Positions 1 to 8,372 of a DNA stretch of 64,000 nt are shown one piece after another (the first letter of the stretch is position 1; each line of letters opens with the position of its first letter). This DNA is from Streptomyces sp. CB03234. Lineage in GTDB: Bacteria; Actinomycetota; Actinomycetes; Streptomycetales; Streptomycetaceae. Location of the stretch: positions 636,392 to 700,391 of the forward strand of contig NZ_LIYH01000005.1 of NCBI RefSeq assembly GCF_001905885.1. Reading direction: 5' to 3'. A program made the translations under genes and the position numbers. The notes beneath the pieces are model-generated. The model worked only from the letters and a program-made list of their open reading frames with translations. It had not been told where the DNA came from and did not search any database.

Positions 1-546
1 CGTCCGGCCGCGCTCGCGCTCTTCGGTGACGCACCGCTGGAAGACCTCCTCCATGAGCGGGTCGAGGCCGCTCGTCGGCTCGTCGAGGATCAGCACGTCC
101 ACGTCCGACGCGAAGGCGGCGACGAGGGCGACCTTCTGGCGGTTGCCCTTGGAGTACGTACGCCCCTTCTTGGTCGGGTCGAGTTCGAACCGCTCGATGA
201 GCCGGGCGCGGCGGGCGGTGTCGAGCCCTCCGCGCAGCCGCCCGTACAGGTCGATGACCTCGCCGCCGGAGAGGTTGCGCCACAGGGTGACGTCGCCGGG
301 GACGTACGCCACGCGCCGGTGCAGCTCGACGGCGTCGTGCCAGGGGTCGCGGCCGAGGAGCTGGGCGGCGCCGGAGTCGGCGCGCAGCAGACCCAGCAGG
401 ACGCGGATGGTGGTGGACTTGCCGGCGCCGTTGGGGCCGAGGAAGCCGTGGACCTCGCCGGTCGCGACGGTCAGGTCGAGCCCGTCCAGTGCGTGCGTCC
501 GTCCGAACGACTTGTGGAGTCCGGAGACGGTGATGGCGTTCGTCAT
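1..546 (-). CDS. ABC transporter ATP-binding protein (3' end outside window)
   Basis: Nucleotide-binding subunit of an ABC exporter; it would hydrolyse ATP at the inner face of the membrane to drive a permease encoded beyond the left edge. The 182 visible codons show Walker A GPNGAGKST near residue 38, an ABC signature variant YSKGNRQKVAL and Walker B VDVLILDEPTSGLDP. The ATG at 546 is chosen because the reading TNAITVSGLHKSFGRT is a typical ABC N-terminus and a promoter places the transcript start almost on this ATG. It is divergent from a GbsR/MarR regulator across a perfect palindrome, so repression by that neighbour is the likely control. Substrate unknown; drug-export type DrrA-like ATPases look like this. 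Confidence 0.93.
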   Translation of the reverse strand, partial: MTNAITVSGLHKSFGRTHALDGLDLTVATGEVHGFLGPNGAGKSTTIRVLLGLLRADSGAAQLLGRDPWHDAVELHRRVAYVPGDVTLWRNLSGGEVIDLYGRLRGGLDTARRARLIERFELDPTKKGRTYSKGNRQKVALVAAFASDVDVLILDEPTSGLDPLMEEVFQRCVTEERERGRT

Positions 547-553
547 GCTTCTG

Positions 554-582
554 AACGTAGGGTGGTTTCACAAATTTGTGAA
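554..582 (-). promoter_or_regulatory. promoter of the ABC gene with embedded 16-bp palindromic operator
   Basis: Positions 567-582 read TTCACAAATTTGTGAA, a perfect 16-bp palindrome in the 69-bp gap between the divergent ABC and regulator genes. On the minus strand TTCACA (582-577) serves as a -35 box, followed after exactly 17 nt by TACGTT (559-554). The predicted start lies at 547-546, on the ATG, so the mRNA should be leaderless. The palindrome covers the -35 box and is the obvious site for the neighbouring winged-helix regulator. Promoter boxes are inferred by eye. Confidence 0.6.
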
Positions 583-615
583 GTTAAGGAACCGTATAAA
601 GTCAGGGGCATGTCC

Positions 616-1125
616 ATGGGGAACGAGGAATCGCCGGAGCCGGTCAGCCGCTCCGACGGAGAACAGCCGGCCGGCCGCTTCGTGGAGCGCTTCGCCGCCG
701 AGCTGGCCGAGGCGGGCATGCAGCGCATGGCCTCCCGGGTGTTCGCCGCGCTGCTCGCCTCCGAGAGCGGCTCGCTGACCTCCGCGGAGCTCTCCGAGCG
801 GCTGCGGATCAGTCCGGCCGCCGTGTCCGGCGCCATCCGCTACCTCAACCAGGTCGGCATGGTCAGCCGCGAGCGCGAGCCGGGTTCGCGGCGCGACCGG
901 TACGTCCTGCACAACGAGCTCTGGTACGAGACCTTCACCCGTCGCGACCAGATCCTCTCCCGCTGGGAGACGGTCCTGCGCGACGGTGCCGAGACGCTGG
1001 GCCCCGACTCGGCGGCGGGGGCACGGGTGGCGGAGACGGCGGAGTTCTTCGCCTTCCTGCAGAAGGAGATGCGCGAACTGCTGGACCGCTGGCGGGAGCA
1101 CCGGAGTGCGACGCGGCCCGAATGA
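616..1125 (+). CDS. GbsR/MarR-family winged-helix transcriptional regulator
   Basis: A 169-residue DNA-binding regulator. Residues about 25-95 form a winged helix-turn-helix (LTSAELSERLRISPAAVSGA then the wing SREREPGSRRDRY), and the C-terminal half is a helical dimerisation region ending in REHRSATRPE. This layout is typical of GbsR/MarR-type repressors that sit divergently from a drug ABC exporter. The start at 616 is preferred to the ATG at 610 because AGGGG at 604-608 is spaced 7 nt from it. It probably represses both itself and the ABC gene through the palindrome at 567-582. The ligand cannot be read from the sequence. Confidence 0.88.
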   Translation: MGNEESPEPVSRSDGEQPAGRFVERFAAELAEAGMQRMASRVFAALLASESGSLTSAELSERLRISPAAVSGAIRYLNQVGMVSREREPGSRRDRYVLHNELWYETFTRRDQILSRWETVLRDGAETLGPDSAAGARVAETAEFFAFLQKEMRELLDRWREHRSATRPE

Positions 1126-1137
1126 GATCATGGACGA

Positions 1138-1386
1138 ATGTCTGTCGTCCTGCGTCGCACCGCCGCTGTCGCCGTCCTGATCGCCGGGGCCGCCCCCGGC
1201 TTCTGGGTCGTGTTCGGAGCGCCCCACGACCGGGTGGGTGGCATGCGGCTGCTGAAGTCCGCCCTGGGCCTGTCCTCGCTGGGCATGATCAGTGCCGGCG
1301 CGTGGCTGCTGTTCCCCGGGAGCCCGGACGACGACGAGGACGACACGTCGACCCCGCCCATGACCGGCCCGCTCGACGCCCTGTAG
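1138..1386 (+). CDS. small two-helix membrane protein of unknown function
   Basis: An 82-residue protein beginning 12 nt after the regulator stop, so probably cotranscribed. Two hydrophobic helices are visible: AVAVLIAGAAPGFWVVF (about 9-25) and the stretch around SALGLSSLGMISAGAWLLF (about 41-59). A short acidic tail with SPDDDEDD follows. No catalytic motif. It is compact, has the expected GC3 bias and a hydrophobic profile, and fills the gap between two solid genes, which supports it being real. No function is assigned. Confidence 0.7.
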   Translation: MSVVLRRTAAVAVLIAGAAPGFWVVFGAPHDRVGGMRLLKSALGLSSLGMISAGAWLLFPGSPDDDEDDTSTPPMTGPLDAL

Positions 1387-1394
1387 GCGCCGCC

Positions 1395-2207
1395 CTACCC
1401 CGCCGGCAGCGTCAGCGACCAGGCCGCCGGGCGCACCGTCCACGTACGCGTCCACACCGGCCCCGTCACCAGCGCGTCCGCCCGGTAGCGGAACGAGGCG
1501 CCCGAGATGGTGACGGCGGTCGCCTCCGCACGTACCGGTTCCGCCGCCCTGGGGCGTACGACGACCTCGGCGATCCCGCCCCGGGAGAGCACCGTCACGC
1601 CCTCCACCGGGTCGTTCAGGTCGCACAGGAGCCGCCCGTCGGCCTCCACGCGCAGCCGGTGCGGCCGTGCCGTACGTATCGCCGGGACCGAGGGCGCCGG
1701 GCGGACCAGCGTCCGGACGAGGGACCGGCAGGTGTCCCACACCGAGCCGGGCTCGACCACCGACAGCCCCGAAGGCCCCTCCGGGATCCGCAGCCCCCGC
1801 ACCACCACGCCGTCGCTGTCGTCGACCAGCAGGTCCAGCCGCCGCGCCGCCCCGTCCAGCACCGCCCGCGCGGCGGCCACCGCGCCCAGCGGCACGCCCA
1901 GCGCCCCGGCCAGCTCCACCGCCCCGCGCGGCCCCACCGGAACCAGCGACAGCGCCCCGTCCGCCAGCTCCCGCTCCCGGTGCAGCAGCCCCACCGCCCG
2001 CAGCAGCGCCCGGTCGTCCCCGATCACCACCGGCCGGCGCGCACCACGCCGGGAAAGCGCCCGGGCGAACTCCGCCGGAGTGTCCGGCAGGCAGATCTTC
2101 GCGCTCGCCCCGGCGCACAGGACGTCCTTCGCGATCCGTACGGATTCACCGTCGTTCCGGCGCGCGACCGCGTCGATGACGACCAGCAGCTGGTCGGGAG
2201 CCGACAC
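1395..2207 (-). CDS. diacylglycerol kinase-family protein with degenerate catalytic motif
   Basis: A 270-residue protein with the overall two-domain pattern of the DAGK/sphingosine-kinase/NAD-kinase-like superfamily: an N-terminal Rossmann-like domain (LLVVIDAVARRNDGES) and a C-terminal beta-rich domain ending VWTRTWTVRPAAWSLTLPAG. The usual GGDGT phosphate-binding loop is replaced by GDDRALLRAV and the GTGND element by GPRGAVELA, so key nucleotide-binding glycines are missing. The GTG at 2207 has AGGAAGG five nt upstream. Lies convergent with the small membrane gene and divergent from purA. Likely a non-catalytic lipid-binding relative, or a kinase with an unusual loop. Confidence 0.75.
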   Translation of the reverse strand: MSAPDQLLVVIDAVARRNDGESVRIAKDVLCAGASAKICLPDTPAEFARALSRRGARRPVVIGDDRALLRAVGLLHRERELADGALSLVPVGPRGAVELAGALGVPLGAVAAARAVLDGAARRLDLLVDDSDGVVVRGLRIPEGPSGLSVVEPGSVWDTCRSLVRTLVRPAPSVPAIRTARPHRLRVEADGRLLCDLNDPVEGVTVLSRGGIAEVVVRPRAAEPVRAEATAVTISGASFRYRADALVTGPVWTRTWTVRPAAWSLTLPAG

Positions 2208-2241
2208 CTCGGTCCTTCCTCGGGTAGCATCTTTGTGCAAG

Positions 2242-2269
2242 AGCCCCTTGCGCTATTGCGCCAGGGGCT
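2242..2269. repeat. 12-bp inverted repeat upstream of purA
   Basis: AGCCCCTTGCGC (2242-2253) and GCGCCAGGGGCT (2258-2269) form a stem with one mismatch around a TATT loop. It sits between two divergent genes, so it is not a 3' terminator for either. It may be a leader hairpin on the purA transcript or block read-through from further left. Confidence 0.5.
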
Positions 2270-2318
2270 TCGTCTATTCCGGGGCACCCGGTCCGACGGC
2301 TCAGGTTGTGTCGTACAC

Positions 2319-2330
2319 CGTCGTACGACG
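2319..2330. promoter_or_regulatory. palindrome in purA promoter region
   Basis: CGTCGTACGACG is a perfect 12-bp palindrome about 50 bp before the purA start codon. A transcription-factor site is possible, but no regulator can be named; it could also be chance in GC-rich DNA. Confidence 0.3.
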
Positions 2331-2381
2331 TATGTACTCCCCGCGCCTTGGACATGCCCCGCCCGGAAGGGGTGTACGCCT

Positions 2382-3665
2382 GTGCCCGCACTTGTGCTGC
2401 TCGGTGCTCAGTGGGGTGACGAGGGCAAGGGAAAGGCCACCGACCTCCTCGGTGGATCCGTTGATTATGTGGTGCGCTACCAGGGCGGCAACAACGCCGG
2501 CCACACGGTTGTCGTAGGCGACCAGAAGTACGCGCTGCACCTTCTCCCTTCCGGAATCCTCTCGCCGGGGTGCACCCCGGTGATCGGAAACGGTGTCGTC
2601 GTCGACCCGGCGGTCCTGCTCTCCGAGCTGAGCGGGCTGAACGAGCGTGGCGTCGACACGTCGAAGCTCCTGATCAGCGGTAACGCTCACCTGATCACTC
2701 CGTACAACGTCACCCTCGACAAGGTGACGGAACGCTTCCTCGGCAAGCGCAAGATCGGTACGACCGGGCGCGGCATCGGCCCGACGTACGCCGACAAGAT
2801 CAACCGCGTGGGCATCCGCGTCCAGGACCTCTACGACGAGTCGATCCTGACGCAGAAGGTCGAGGCGGCGCTGGAGCAGAAGAACCAGCTCCTCGCCAAG
2901 GTCTTCAACCGCCGCGCCATCGAGCCGGGCCGGATCGTCGAGGAGATGCTCCAGTACGCGGAGCAGATCAAGCCGTTCGTCGCCGACACGACCCTGATCC
3001 TCAACAACGCCATCGACGAGGGCAAGGTCGTCCTCTTCGAGGGCGGCCAGGGCACCCTCCTGGACGTCGATCACGGCACGTACCCCTTCGTGACCTCCTC
3101 CAACCCGACCTCCGGCGGTGCCTGCACCGGCGCGGGCGTGGGCCCCACGAAGATCAGCCGGGTCATCGGCATCCTCAAGGCGTACACCACCCGCGTGGGC
3201 GCCGGCCCGTTCCCGACCGAGCTGTTCGACGAGGACGGCGAGGCGCTGCGCCGCATCGGCGGCGAGCGTGGCGTCACCACCGGCCGCGACCGCCGCTGCG
3301 GCTGGTTCGACGCGGTCATCGCCCGGTACGCCACCCGCGTCAACGGCCTGACCGACTTCTTCCTCACCAAGCTGGACGTGCTCACCGGCTGGGAGCAGAT
3401 CCCGGTCTGTGTCGCGTACGAGATCGACGGCAAGCGCGTCGAGGAGCTGCCGTACTCGCAGACCGACTTCCACCACGCGAAGCCGGTGTACGAGTACCTG
3501 CCGGGCTGGTCCGAGGACATCTCCAAGGCCAAGACCTTCTCCGACCTGCCGAAGAACGCGCAGGCGTACGTGAAGGCGCTGGAGGAGATGTCGGGCGCGC
3601 CGATCTCGGCGATCGGCGTCGGCCCCGGCCGCACCGAGACGATCGAGATCAACTCGTTCCTGTAA
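2382..3665 (+). CDS. purA: adenylosuccinate synthetase
   Basis: Catalyses GTP-dependent condensation of IMP and aspartate to adenylosuccinate, the first committed step to AMP, in the cytosol. The 427-residue product has the standard length. The P-loop GDEGKGKATD lies at residues 12-21, including the catalytic Asp13. GGNNAGHTVV follows with the catalytic His, then GTTGRGIGPTYADK and the GTP-specificity region near the C-terminus (FLTKLDVLTGWEQIPVC). The GTG at 2382 is chosen because AAGGGG at 2367-2372 is spaced 9 nt from it and the protein then begins VPALVLLGAQWGDEGKG as in homologues. An open frame continues far upstream but is antisense to the lipid-kinase homologue and not real coding sequence. 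Confidence 0.98.
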   Translation: MPALVLLGAQWGDEGKGKATDLLGGSVDYVVRYQGGNNAGHTVVVGDQKYALHLLPSGILSPGCTPVIGNGVVVDPAVLLSELSGLNERGVDTSKLLISGNAHLITPYNVTLDKVTERFLGKRKIGTTGRGIGPTYADKINRVGIRVQDLYDESILTQKVEAALEQKNQLLAKVFNRRAIEPGRIVEEMLQYAEQIKPFVADTTLILNNAIDEGKVVLFEGGQGTLLDVDHGTYPFVTSSNPTSGGACTGAGVGPTKISRVIGILKAYTTRVGAGPFPTELFDEDGEALRRIGGERGVTTGRDRRCGWFDAVIARYATRVNGLTDFFLTKLDVLTGWEQIPVCVAYEIDGKRVEELPYSQTDFHHAKPVYEYLPGWSEDISKAKTFSDLPKNAQAYVKALEEMSGAPISAIGVGPGRTETIEINSFL

Positions 3666-3689
3666 GGGCGCGGACGACGGGGGGCCCGG

Positions 3690-5477
3690 TCAGTACGTCT
3701 TGACGTACTCGCCGGGCTCCCCGTCCGCGCTCATGCCGTACACCAGCAGCACGTCCTTGCCCTCGGCGCGCTGGATCCGCAGGTTCTGCGACGAGCCCAG
3801 CAGGTAGTCCCGGCACTCCGGGTCGGCGCCGGGGTCCAGGGTCGGCGGGCCGATGACCACCAGGCCGCCCGCGCCGCCGACGACCGAGGTGCTCGCGCAG
3901 TTCAGCGAGCCGCCGGTCAGCTCGCCGGTCTCCTCGTCCGTCTTCGGGTGGCTGTCCTGGAAGTGGACGAGCTGGGCGCCGATGGGGCCCTGGCTGATGG
4001 TGATCTCGGAGGTGAAGAGGTCGCGCTCCGCCTCCGGGACCTCCGCGTGCGGGACCTGCTCCCAGGTGCCGACCATCTTCGGCGGCATGATCTCCGGCGC
4101 CGCCTGCACCTTCCGGAACGTGGCCGTCACCGCGCCCGACCTCCACTGGAGTACGTCGGGGGAGGTGAGGGTGAGCGTCTGGTGCGCGGCCGGGGTGCAC
4201 TCCCTGGCGGGCACGCTCGTCGTCACGTCGCTCTCGCCGAACACCACCTTGTTCTCGTCCGCCGAGACGAGCTTCGAGCGGCCCATGCACAGCCGCTCGC
4301 CGGTGACCTGGACGTACGTGCCCGTCTTCTCGCCGGGCACGCCGGGGACGATCTCGATGCGGGCGGTCTCGTACGGGGCTTCCCGGGTGCCCTTGACGAC
4401 GCCTTCCCAGGCGCCGTGGAAGGCGACGGGTATGAGGTTCTCCACCCTGGACCCGCCCATGGGGGCGTTGTGCGTGCGGGGCCAGAAGGTGAAGGCGAGG
4501 CCGCCCGCGACGGCGAGGGCGGTGACGGTGGCGGCGCCGATGAGGAGCGGGCGCCGGCTCTTCTTACGGACCGGTACGGGGGTGGGCTCGCCGTCCTCGT
4601 CCAGGAGCCGGGCGGCCAGTCGGCCGAGCTGGGCGAGCAGCCCGGCGGGCAGCCACGGGTCGGCGGGCTCGACGTGCGCGGCCAGGTGGGCGGCGGTGGG
4701 GCGGGCCGCCGGGTCCTTGGCGAGGCAGGAACGGACGAGGCCGTCCAGCTCGGCGGGCAGCCCGGTGAGGTCCGGCTCGTCGTGGGCGATGCGGAACATC
4801 ATGGCGTGGACGCCGCTGTCGGCGGTGCCGAACGGCGGGCGGCCGGTCGCCGCGTACGCCAGGACCGAGCCGAGGCAGAAGATGTCCGACGCGGGGCTGA
4901 GCCGCTCGCCCCGCACCTGCTCGGGCGACATGAAGCCGGGTGACCCGACGACCGCGCCGGTGCTGGTCAGCCCGCCGTCGGTGACCGTGTCGACGGCGCG
5001 GGCGATGCCGAAGTCGATGATGCGGGGCCCGTCGACGGTGAGCAGGATGTTCCCGGGCTTCAGGTCCCGGTGGACCAGCCCGGCGGCGTGGATGTGCTCC
5101 AGGGCGCGGGCCAGCCCGACGGCCAGCGACCGCACGGACGCCGCCGGCAGCGGCCCGTACTCGTCCCCGACCACGGTGCGCAGGGACGGTCCGGCGACGT
5201 ACCCGATGGCCACCCAGGGCGCCTCGGCGGCGGTGTCCGCGCCCAGCACGGGCGTGGTGCCGGCGCCGCCGACCTTCTCCAGCGCGGCCACCTCCCGGGC
5301 GAAGCGGCGCCGGAACTCGTCCTGGGCGGCGAGTTCGGCGTGCACGACCTTGACCGCGACGGTCCGGCCACCGGCCGACCGGGCCAGGTAGACGCGGCCC
5401 ATGCCGCCGGACCCGAGCCTGCCGAGGAGGCGGAACGGGCCGATCTGGACGGGGTCTTCACCACTCAGAGGCTCCAC
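3690..5477 (-). CDS. membrane serine/threonine protein kinase
   Basis: Hanks-type kinase of 595 residues. The kinase domain covers about 13-275 with glycine loop LGSGGMGRVY, ATP-lysine Lys43, catalytic loop HRDLKPGN (Asp138) and DFG (Asp155). A basic stretch KKSRR is followed by one transmembrane helix (about 315-337), leaving a roughly 255-residue extracytoplasmic domain with several cysteines that may act as a sensor. A GTG at 5513 is an alternative start: it overlaps the upstream stop as GTGA, but neither start has a good ribosome site. The start at 5477 matches the usual PLSGEDPVQIGPF N-terminus. Translationally coupled to the PstS-like gene upstream, suggesting one signalling unit. Confidence 0.93.
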   Translation of the reverse strand: MEPLSGEDPVQIGPFRLLGRLGSGGMGRVYLARSAGGRTVAVKVVHAELAAQDEFRRRFAREVAALEKVGGAGTTPVLGADTAAEAPWVAIGYVAGPSLRTVVGDEYGPLPAASVRSLAVGLARALEHIHAAGLVHRDLKPGNILLTVDGPRIIDFGIARAVDTVTDGGLTSTGAVVGSPGFMSPEQVRGERLSPASDIFCLGSVLAYAATGRPPFGTADSGVHAMMFRIAHDEPDLTGLPAELDGLVRSCLAKDPAARPTAAHLAAHVEPADPWLPAGLLAQLGRLAARLLDEDGEPTPVPVRKKSRRPLLIGAATVTALAVAGGLAFTFWPRTHNAPMGGSRVENLIPVAFHGAWEGVVKGTREAPYETARIEIVPGVPGEKTGTYVQVTGERLCMGRSKLVSADENKVVFGESDVTTSVPARECTPAAHQTLTLTSPDVLQWRSGAVTATFRKVQAAPEIMPPKMVGTWEQVPHAEVPEAERDLFTSEITISQGPIGAQLVHFQDSHPKTDEETGELTGGSLNCASTSVVGGAGGLVVIGPPTLDPGADPECRDYLLGSSQNLRIQRAEGKDVLLVYGMSADGEPGEYVKTY

Positions 5478-5509
5478 GCGAACAGAGCATGCCAGAGTCC
5501 CGAGGCGGG

Positions 5510-7048
5510 TCACCCCTCACCGCAGACCCGCAGCCCCTCCGGCGTCGCGCAGGGCAGGTGTCCGTGCGTACGGATGACGTCCTGGCCGCTGCCCCGGCTG
5601 AGGTAGGTGAGGAAGGAGGAGGTGAGCGAGTCGGCGGGCGGCTGACCGTAGGTGTACGCGTACTCGATCTCCCGGTACGGGTAGCCGCTCTGGCGGATCT
5701 GGTCGACATCCGGACTGCGCCCGTCGATGGCGAGCCGGTGCAGCCCGCCGAGGTCGCTGCCCGAGCGGACCTCGCTGTACCCGATCGCCCCGGGCAGCCG
5801 GGCCACGGTCGCCAGGACCTGTTCCGTGCTGTCCAGCTCGCACCGCAGCACCGGAGCCTCGCGGTCGTCCTTCGTCGCGCAGTCGCGGGACGACGGGCCG
5901 GGCTCGTTGCGGCCGAGGACGCGGCGCTGGAAGACCTCCCGCGTACCGGAGTTGGCGTCCCGGCTGACGAGGAGGACGGGCAGGTCGGGGCCGTCGAGCT
6001 GGGTCCAGTTGGTGACGCCGCCGCTGTAGAGCCGCCTGATGTCCTTGAGGGCGAGGTTGCCGACGGTCACGCTGTCGTTGACGACGAGGGTGAAGAGGGA
6101 GACGGCGACGCGGCTCTCGCGAAGCTGCGGGTAGCCGCCGGGCTTGGGGCCGTCGGACAGGGCGATGACGGCCGGGGATCCGTCCTTGCTCTTCGCGCCC
6201 CGGTCCGCGAGCTCACGTATCCCCGCGGTGCTGCCGTGCGCGTCGACCTGCACGGTCGCGCCGGGGCAGTCCTTCTCGTACTTCGCCGCCAGCTCCCGTA
6301 CGACGGGTGCGAAGGCCGTGGAGCCGGTGACGGTCAGGGTGCCTTTGGCGCAGCCCATGGGCGGCGGGGGCTCCTCGCGCACGATGATCGCGGCGAGCGT
6401 GATGACGCAGGCGGTGAGGAGCACGGTGACGGTGCGGGCGGCCCGGCTGAAGAGCGGGGGCTTCTCGTCGGGGGTGGCGGCGCGGTTGGGCCGTACCTTG
6501 CCGTCCCGGATGCCGCCGGTGACGGTGACCGGGCTGCCGACCCCGGCGCCGGTCAGCAGCACGAGGAGCTTGAAGTGCTCGCCCCGGTTGAGGGGGACGC
6601 GGGGCAGGTGGATCGTGCCGTCGCGGTGCTGGAGCCCGGCGGCGGCCGTGAAGTGCTCCATGAGGTGGTCGGCGCCGGGGGACTGGGTGACCGCGATGGC
6701 CCGTACGGTCCGGTCGGTGAACTCCACGGTGAGGCCGTGGGAGCCGCGCGCGGTGTAGTCGTCCCCGGCGATGGACTGGGCGCCGTCGTTCTCGACGCGG
6801 AGCAGCACGAGCGTGGCGTCGGACATGTCGGGCGTCTCGTTGAACAGCCCGAGCCGTACGTTGGCCCGGCCGCCGTTGCGGGGGTCGCTGCCGATGGGGG
6901 TGTCGAGCTGGACGCGGTAACCGATCCGCTTGCGGCGGGGCGGGACGCGGCGCTCGTACCAGAGCATGGCGGCCGAGACGAGGACGCCGAGCAGGGCCGT
7001 GGCGACGGCGATGACATTCTCGGGATTCAGCCACTCCACACGCTTCAC
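5510..7048 (-). CDS. membrane-tethered PstS-like substrate-binding protein
   Basis: About 512 residues. An N-terminal membrane helix (NVIAVATALLGVLVSAAMLW) precedes a roughly 170-residue beta-rich domain. A second helix around TVTVLLTACVITLAAIIV is followed by a C-terminal periplasmic-binding domain of the PstS phosphate-binding type, with TGSTAFAPVVRELAAKY, the ligand loop DAHGSTAGI, LKDIRRLYSGGVTNW and SGTREVF. Real PstS proteins are lipoproteins; here the domain is fused behind membrane helices and there is no pst permease nearby, so a sensory rather than transport role is inferred. Its stop overlaps the kinase gene by GTGA. The GTG at 7048 is the best-placed start; a TTG at 7099 would add 17 residues. 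Confidence 0.82.
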   Translation of the reverse strand: MKRVEWLNPENVIAVATALLGVLVSAAMLWYERRVPPRRKRIGYRVQLDTPIGSDPRNGGRANVRLGLFNETPDMSDATLVLLRVENDGAQSIAGDDYTARGSHGLTVEFTDRTVRAIAVTQSPGADHLMEHFTAAAGLQHRDGTIHLPRVPLNRGEHFKLLVLLTGAGVGSPVTVTGGIRDGKVRPNRAATPDEKPPLFSRAARTVTVLLTACVITLAAIIVREEPPPPMGCAKGTLTVTGSTAFAPVVRELAAKYEKDCPGATVQVDAHGSTAGIRELADRGAKSKDGSPAVIALSDGPKPGGYPQLRESRVAVSLFTLVVNDSVTVGNLALKDIRRLYSGGVTNWTQLDGPDLPVLLVSRDANSGTREVFQRRVLGRNEPGPSSRDCATKDDREAPVLRCELDSTEQVLATVARLPGAIGYSEVRSGSDLGGLHRLAIDGRSPDVDQIRQSGYPYREIEYAYTYGQPPADSLTSSFLTYLSRGSGQDVIRTHGHLPCATPEGLRVCGEG

Positions 7049-7449
7049 GGTAGGCACGCGCCGCTCGAACTGGCGGCGTACGAGCAGGAGTTCGCCCAAT
7101 GTTCAACCGTCGCGGGCTCTGGTCCCGGCTTTGACAGGTGCAGACCATTCGCGCTTCCGCAGGGCCGATCCCCCCACGGAAAGGCCCGCCCATGCCGCGA
7201 CGCCTGCTGGTCCGCAGGTCGCACCGGAGACCGGGGTTCAGGCCTCCGGCTTTGGAATGACCGTATGGCCGACCGTTGTTGATTGCGGTGTTCGCTTCGC
7301 CTGGCGCTGGATTCACGGCACCCAAACGAAATGCCCCCGCGATGCGCCAACATCGGGGCCGCCCGGTCCTCAGCGCCGATCCCGGGCGCTACCGGGGCCA
7401 CCACGTCGTGGAGTGCGGGACCGGAGCGCGCCCGGCTCCGCACCACCCG
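7049..7449. other. intergenic region, no supported gene
   Basis: About 400 bp between the PstS-like gene start and the end of the DUF2182 gene. Open frames here are short and mutually overlapping, with no homology I recognise. It presumably carries the promoter of the PstS-like/kinase operon, but no convincing -35/-10 pair was found. Confidence 0.6.
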
Positions 7450-8277
7450 TCAGGGCATCGGCGGCATCGGCGCGTCGGACGGCTGGAGCCCCGGCAGCAG
7501 CCAGTCCTGGGACGGCGCGAGACCGGCCAGCACCAGGAAGGCGAGCCCGACCGCCGTCGAGAACACCGGCCCCAGCCGCCACAGCTTCTCGGTGAAGATC
7601 ACCGCCGCCACCCCGGCCATCGCGGCGATGTTCATGACCCCGAGTGGGATGAGGACGACCATCAGCCCCCAGCAGCAGCCGACGCAGTACAGCCCGTGGT
7701 GTGCCCCCACCCGGAAATCCCGGGCCCACGGCCGGAACTGCGCGTAACGCATCAGCTGGCTCATCGGACTGCGGCAGTGCCGGAGGCAGACGTTCTTCAG
7801 CGGCCCGAGCTGCTGGAGCCCGGCCAGCAGGAACGCCGTGAAGCCGATCCACCGCCCCGCGTCGGGGTGCGTGCGGACGAGGTCTCCGGTCGCGGCCAGG
7901 GCCGCGTACGCGAGAAGCCCGAAGGCCGTCCAGACCAGCAGGTAGCCCCCGACGAAACCGGCCGTCCGGGCGGCCCGCGCCACGCCCGCCGACTCCCGGC
8001 CGATGCTCCGCGCCCAGGTGATCGCCACCGGAGCGACCGACGGCAGCATCATCGCGGCCATCATCGCCAGCCACAGCAGCAGGAACAGCGGGACGCCCAT
8101 CCCCATGGTCCCCGGCTCGATGCCCATGTGCCGGGCCTGTCCGACGGTCAGCACCCACGCGAGGAGGGCGATCAGCACGAGCAGGGACCAGGCGGTCACG
8201 AGCACCCGGGGCGGAAGCAGGTTGCCCGGCCGCAGCGGCGGCTCGGTGGTCATCCGGCGGTGATACGCGGTCGTCAC
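7450..8277 (-). CDS. DUF2182 family integral membrane protein
   Basis: A 275-residue polytopic membrane protein of a family often described as a predicted metal-binding membrane protein. Around seven hydrophobic helices are visible. The family-typical methionine-rich helix with LAMMAAMMLPSVAPV lies about residues 63-77, and the cysteine-rich cytoplasmic segment NVCLRHC and YCVGCCWGLM follow. The GTG at 8277 is selected by the strong ribosome site GGAGGAGGAG (8282-8291). Divergent from a DUF1326 gene 95 bp away; these two families frequently neighbour each other, pointing to a shared, still unknown role, perhaps in metal or thiol handling. Confidence 0.9.
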   Translation of the reverse strand: MTTAYHRRMTTEPPLRPGNLLPPRVLVTAWSLLVLIALLAWVLTVGQARHMGIEPGTMGMGVPLFLLLWLAMMAAMMLPSVAPVAITWARSIGRESAGVARAARTAGFVGGYLLVWTAFGLLAYAALAATGDLVRTHPDAGRWIGFTAFLLAGLQQLGPLKNVCLRHCRSPMSQLMRYAQFRPWARDFRVGAHHGLYCVGCCWGLMVVLIPLGVMNIAAMAGVAAVIFTEKLWRLGPVFSTAVGLAFLVLAGLAPSQDWLLPGLQPSDAPMPPMP

Positions 8278-8372
8278 AGCACTCCTCCTCCCCTTCCAGG
8301 ACAGCACGCCGACCCTGGTCCGGCGATCGGTGGAGGGTGCAGCATGGAAGGTGAGGTGGAGGAGGTCCGAAG

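Noticed and set aside
1122..2381. Open frame running upstream from purA for more than 400 codons
   Set aside because: It is antisense to the lipid-kinase homologue, has low-complexity Arg/Pro content and no homology; purA begins at the GTG at 2382 with a good ribosome site.
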